From JBCCQH01 sp039024435 (GTDB lineage: Bacteria; Bacteroidota; Bacteroidia; J057; JADKCL01), in the NCBI GenBank assembly GCA_039024435.1, contig JBCCQH010000072.1, positions 1-38,258 on the forward strand: 38,258 nt of DNA, written 5' to 3'. Below, one piece after another: positions 35,750 to 38,258 of this stretch. Each line of letters starts with the position of its first letter. Position 1 is the first letter of the stretch. The notes under the pieces were generated by a model, which did not search any database, was not told the DNA's origin, and was given only the letters and a program-made list of their open reading frames with translations. A program made the position numbers and the translations under genes.

Positions 35750-36691
35750 TCAGCCCACGTACTGCGCGTAGTGCTCAGCAAAGTCATTGATCGTCCGTTC
35801 GATGCCCTCTTCCAAAGAGATCCGGTGCCGGAAACCCAGCGCATGCAGCCGGCTGACGTCGAGCAACTTGCGGGGCGTGCCATTCGGCTTGTCCGTATCC
35901 CAACTGAGCTGCCCCCGGTAGCCGATGCTTTCCGCGATCTTTTCCGCCAATTCGCGGATCGTGACGTCTTCCCCCGTGCCAATGTTGACCAGGTGGCGAT
36001 CATTGTAGGTGTGCATCAGGTGAATGCAGGCCGCCGCCATGTCATCCACGTGCAAAAACTCCCGGCGAGGAGAGCCGTCCCCCCAGAGGTAAACCGACTC
36101 CCGACCGTCCCGCGCCGCCTCAAAAAACTTCCGGATCAAGGCCGGAAACACGTGCGACGATTCCAGGTCGTAATTGTCATTCGGCCCGTACAGATTCGTG
36201 GGCATGACGTAGATGAACTGATCCCCGTACTGGTCGCGGTAGGCCTCGCAGAGCTTGATGCCGGCGATTTTGGCGATGGCGTACGGCTCATTTGTGGGTT
36301 CCAGAGGACCTGTGAGTAGCATGTCCTCGCGCATCGGTTGGGGAGCGAGTTTTGGATAAATGCAGGACGAACCGAGAAACATCAGCTTCTTTACCCCGTG
36401 GACGTGGGCCTGGTGAATCACATTGTTTTGGATCATCAGGTTCTCGTAGATGAATTCGCCCCGGTAGACATTGTTGGCCATAATGCCACCGACTTTGGCT
36501 GCGGCCAGGAATACGTAATCCGGCTTTTCGGCCGCGAAAAACGCCTCAACATCCGCTTGCACCCGCAGATCGAGTTCCTGGAACGTCCGTCCGACCACGT
36601 TGAAATAACCTGCAGCGCGCAGTTGCCGGGCGATGGCCGAACCCACCATGCCCCGGTGACCGGCGATGTAGATCTTAGCTGATTTTTCCAT
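35750..36691 (-). CDS. fcl: GDP-L-fucose synthase
   Basis: A 313-residue short-chain dehydrogenase of the extended type. NADP is bound by GHRGMVGSA near residue 11; the catalytic Ser is in LGSSCIYP and the YxxxK pair is in YAIAKIAG. Family segments include LAAAKVGGI and TNLYGPNDNYD. It turns GDP-4-keto-6-deoxymannose into GDP-L-fucose by epimerisation and reduction, for surface polysaccharide. Its start overlaps the 3' end of gmd by 17 bases, so the two form one operon and consecutive steps. Confidence 0.95.
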   Translation of the reverse strand: MEKSAKIYIAGHRGMVGSAIARQLRAAGYFNVVGRTFQELDLRVQADVEAFFAAEKPDYVFLAAAKVGGIMANNVYRGEFIYENLMIQNNVIHQAHVHGVKKLMFLGSSCIYPKLAPQPMREDMLLTGPLEPTNEPYAIAKIAGIKLCEAYRDQYGDQFIYVMPTNLYGPNDNYDLESSHVFPALIRKFFEAARDGRESVYLWGDGSPRREFLHVDDMAAACIHLMHTYNDRHLVNIGTGEDVTIRELAEKIAESIGYRGQLSWDTDKPNGTPRKLLDVSRLHALGFRHRISLEEGIERTINDFAEHYAQYVG

Positions 36692-37715
36692 ACCGTTGGA
36701 TGGCTTTGGCTTCCGCCAAATCGTTTCGCATCATGATTTCCACCAGTTCTTCGATGCCCACCTGAGCTTCCCAGCCCAGTTCTTCCCGCGCCTTGGTGGG
36801 ATTGCCGACCAAGAGATCCACCTCCGAGGGCCGGAAATAGCGGGGGCTGATTTCCACCAAGCGCTGCCCCGATTTTCGGTCCCGGCCGATTTCTTCCGTT
36901 CCCTCGCCCTCCCAGACCACATCGTAGTCGAGATACGCGCCGGCCATTTCCACGAAGGAGCGCACCGTATACTTTTTCCCGGTGGCAATGACAAAATCGT
37001 CGGCGGTTTCCTGCTGCATCATCTGCCACATCGCGTCGCAGTATTCCTTGGCGTAGCCCCAATCACGCTCGGCGTCGAGATTGCCCAATTGCAACACCTT
37101 GCGCTGCCCGCAGAAAATCTGGCTCAGGCACATCGTGATTTTGCGGGTCACAAAGGTCTTCCCGCGCCGCTCGGACTCGTGGTTAAACAAGATCCCATTG
37201 CAGGTATACATGTTGTGGGCCTCGCGAAAATTGCGGGTAATCCAGTAGGCGTAGACCTTTGCCGCGGCGTACGGACTGCGCGGGTGGAATGGAGTCGTCT
37301 CGCTTTGGGGGATTTCCTGGACCTTGCCGTACATTTCCGAAGTAGAAGCTTGATAAAAGCGGGCTTCCTGACAATGGTTGTACATGGCGTCGAGGAGGCG
37401 GAGGGTACCCATCGCATCGACCTGAGCGGTGTATTCCGGGACTTCAAATGAAACCTGGACGTGGCTCTGTGCGGCGAGATTGTAGATCTCGTCCGGTCGA
37501 ATCGAAGAAAGCAGCTTGTTCAGATTGGCCGAATCGGTCATGTCCCCGTGGTAGAGTTTCAATTCCGGAATCTCCATCAGGTGGTCGATTCGATCCGTAT
37601 TGAAGTTGCTGGCCCGGCGGATGAGGCCGTGGACCTCGTACCCTTTTTCGAGCAACAACTCGGTGAGGAAGGAGCCGTCTTGCCCCGTGATGCCCGTAAT
37701 AAATGCCTTTTTCAT
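36675..37715 (-). CDS. gmd: GDP-mannose 4,6-dehydratase
   Basis: From the ATG at 37715 (MKKAFITGITGQDGSFLTE) the protein is 346 residues, normal for the family; the open frame continues about 380 bases upstream but that part is non-coding. Motifs: GITGQDGS for NADP, NLAAQSHVQVSFE, ASTSEMYGK with catalytic Thr/Ser and Glu, YAAAKVYAYW (YxxxK) and the C-terminal RYFRPSEVDLLVG. It converts GDP-mannose to GDP-4-keto-6-deoxymannose, the substrate of the adjacent fcl product. Confidence 0.96.
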   Translation of the reverse strand: MKKAFITGITGQDGSFLTELLLEKGYEVHGLIRRASNFNTDRIDHLMEIPELKLYHGDMTDSANLNKLLSSIRPDEIYNLAAQSHVQVSFEVPEYTAQVDAMGTLRLLDAMYNHCQEARFYQASTSEMYGKVQEIPQSETTPFHPRSPYAAAKVYAYWITRNFREAHNMYTCNGILFNHESERRGKTFVTRKITMCLSQIFCGQRKVLQLGNLDAERDWGYAKEYCDAMWQMMQQETADDFVIATGKKYTVRSFVEMAGAYLDYDVVWEGEGTEEIGRDRKSGQRLVEISPRYFRPSEVDLLVGNPTKAREELGWEAQVGIEELVEIMMRNDLAEAKAIQRYGKIS

Positions 37716-37742
37716 CGGTTGTGCTCTGCTACCTAAAACAAC

Positions 37743-37758
37743 ACCCAGAATTCTGGGT
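37743..37758. promoter_or_regulatory. Perfect 16-bp palindrome at the gmd transcription start region
   Basis: ACCCAGAATTCTGGGT is a perfect palindrome lying between the -7 element and the gmd start codon, about where transcription would begin. An operator for a dimeric repressor is plausible. Confidence 0.45.
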
Positions 37759-37762
37759 CGCA

Positions 37763-37770
37763 CAAAGATA
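37763..37770 (-). promoter_or_regulatory. -7 promoter element of the gmd-fcl operon
   Basis: TATCTTTG on the minus strand matches TAnnTTTG and lies 47 bases upstream of the gmd ATG. A TTG lies 15 bases further upstream, shorter than the usual 19-23 spacing. Confidence 0.5.
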
Positions 37771-37971
37771 ATCAAATGGCCGGCCCAAGAAAGAAATTGC
37801 CGCGCGGTGCGGGACATTTCCGGAAAGTCAGCGGTGGTACCGCTTGATCGTCGTGTAATTTTCCCAAATCTCGCGCATTCCCACATTGGTCCGTAATCAA
37901 AGTGTCGGAGCCCTTCCCGTTGCCAGTGGACGGATAATCCTGCTGCGCAAACCGCTTTCGTAGCCCCCCCG

Positions 37972-38079
37972 AGCCGGGAGTTTCCGCCGGGCAAAAACGG
38001 CGGGGGTGGGGAATAAAGGCCGGATGCAAGGAGGCCGTTTTCCCCAGCCCCGCCAACTTGCCGGACCGAAACTCCCGGC
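37972..38079. repeat. GC-rich imperfect palindromic element, copy 1
   Basis: The left part GCCGGGAGTTTC (from 37973) returns inverted as GAAACTCCCGGC at 38068-38079. The inner arm CGGGGGTGGGGAA returns inverted with one mismatch around 38039-38053. Together they can fold into one hairpin of about 108 bases. The first 75 bases are repeated exactly at 38178-38252. The flanking motif CTGCG-N-AAACCGCTT also recurs (37943 and 38138). The element lies in the non-coding region upstream of gmd. Confidence 0.8.
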
Positions 38080-38177
38080 GAAAACCTCAAACCAACCAAA
38101 AAGCCGGAGGAACAGGATCCGGAGCCAATGGGCCGCCCTGCGGAAACCGCTTGGGGAGCTGGACCACCGCCGTCCCT

Positions 38178-38258
38178 AGCCGGGAGTTTCCGCCGGGCAA
38201 AAACGGCGGGGGTGGGGAATAAAGGCCGGATGCAAGGAGGCCGTTTTCCCCACCCCCG
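38178..38258. repeat. GC-rich palindromic element, copy 2 (cut by window end)
   Basis: Bases 38178-38252 are identical to 37972-38046. The next base differs (C for G), which turns the inner arms CGGGGGTGGGGAA / TTCCCCACCCCCG into a perfect match. The copies are 206 bases apart start to start. The right part of this copy lies outside the window. Confidence 0.8.

Noticed and set aside
37716..38099. N-terminal extension of gmd by about 128 codons
   Set aside because: Standard GMD proteins begin at MKKAFITGITGQDG; the extension crosses the promoter, a palindrome and the palindromic repeat.
1..38258. tRNA, rRNA, CRISPR, insertion sequences
   Set aside because: No cloverleaf-like segment, rRNA stretch, spaced short repeat array or transposase frame was seen on either strand by reading; a tRNA/CRISPR program was not run.

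Overview
The window looks like a chromosomal segment of a Bacteroidota bacterium, probably a marine or sludge member of the Saprospiria (Lewinella-like). This is inferred from the mix of families (imelysin/DUF4856/HTTM cassette, DUF5916, TPR-LuxR-type regulator, polymorphic toxins with VxQR-type leaders), from TAnnTTTG-type promoter elements in front of several genes, and from weak or absent Shine-Dalgarno sites. Most genes are GC-rich. No rRNA, tRNA, CRISPR array or transposase was found.

Region 1 (1-13967) is largely an iron-acquisition district. A leftward unit encodes a DUF4856 lipoprotein, an imelysin-like lipoprotein and an HTTM/gamma-carboxylase-like membrane protein (cut by the window edge). 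A Fur-family-like 17-bp palindrome lies in front of it. A rightward unit encodes imelysin, a di-haem DHOR-type oxidoreductase and a second imelysin-like lipoprotein. Next comes a complete Fe(III) ABC transporter of the FutA/FbpA type (binding protein, permease, ATPase), facing a HugZ/HutZ-like haem-utilisation protein. Between the two imelysin units sit a clan-CD (C80/CPD-like) cysteine protease with an effector-style leader and a small secreted cysteine-rich protein.

Region 2 (13968-26006) holds a membrane-anchored TPR/coiled-coil/HTH regulator. It is followed by a three-gene tripartite efflux operon whose outer-membrane TolC-like protein carries a fused substrate-binding-protein domain, then an adaptor lipoprotein and an RND pump. 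A DUF5916 outer-membrane protein follows, behind a roughly 500-bp gap rich in hairpins. Region 3 (26007-30842) is metabolic: arginase-family hydrolase, arginyl-tRNA synthetase and a class I aminotransferase.

Region 4 (30843-38258) is accessory. A 1073-residue polymorphic toxin has a His-Me-finger-like nuclease motif and an AT-richer C-terminal module. It is followed by a SUKH/SMI1-like putative immunity protein. GDP-fucose biosynthesis genes (gmd, fcl) run leftward. At the right edge a GC-rich palindromic element occurs twice with 75 bp of perfect identity; the second copy is cut by the window end.

The most interesting points are the toxin/immunity locus with its compositional break, the protease effector beside iron genes, the SBP-TolC fusion, the imelysin pair lacking the canonical histidine, and the duplicated palindrome.
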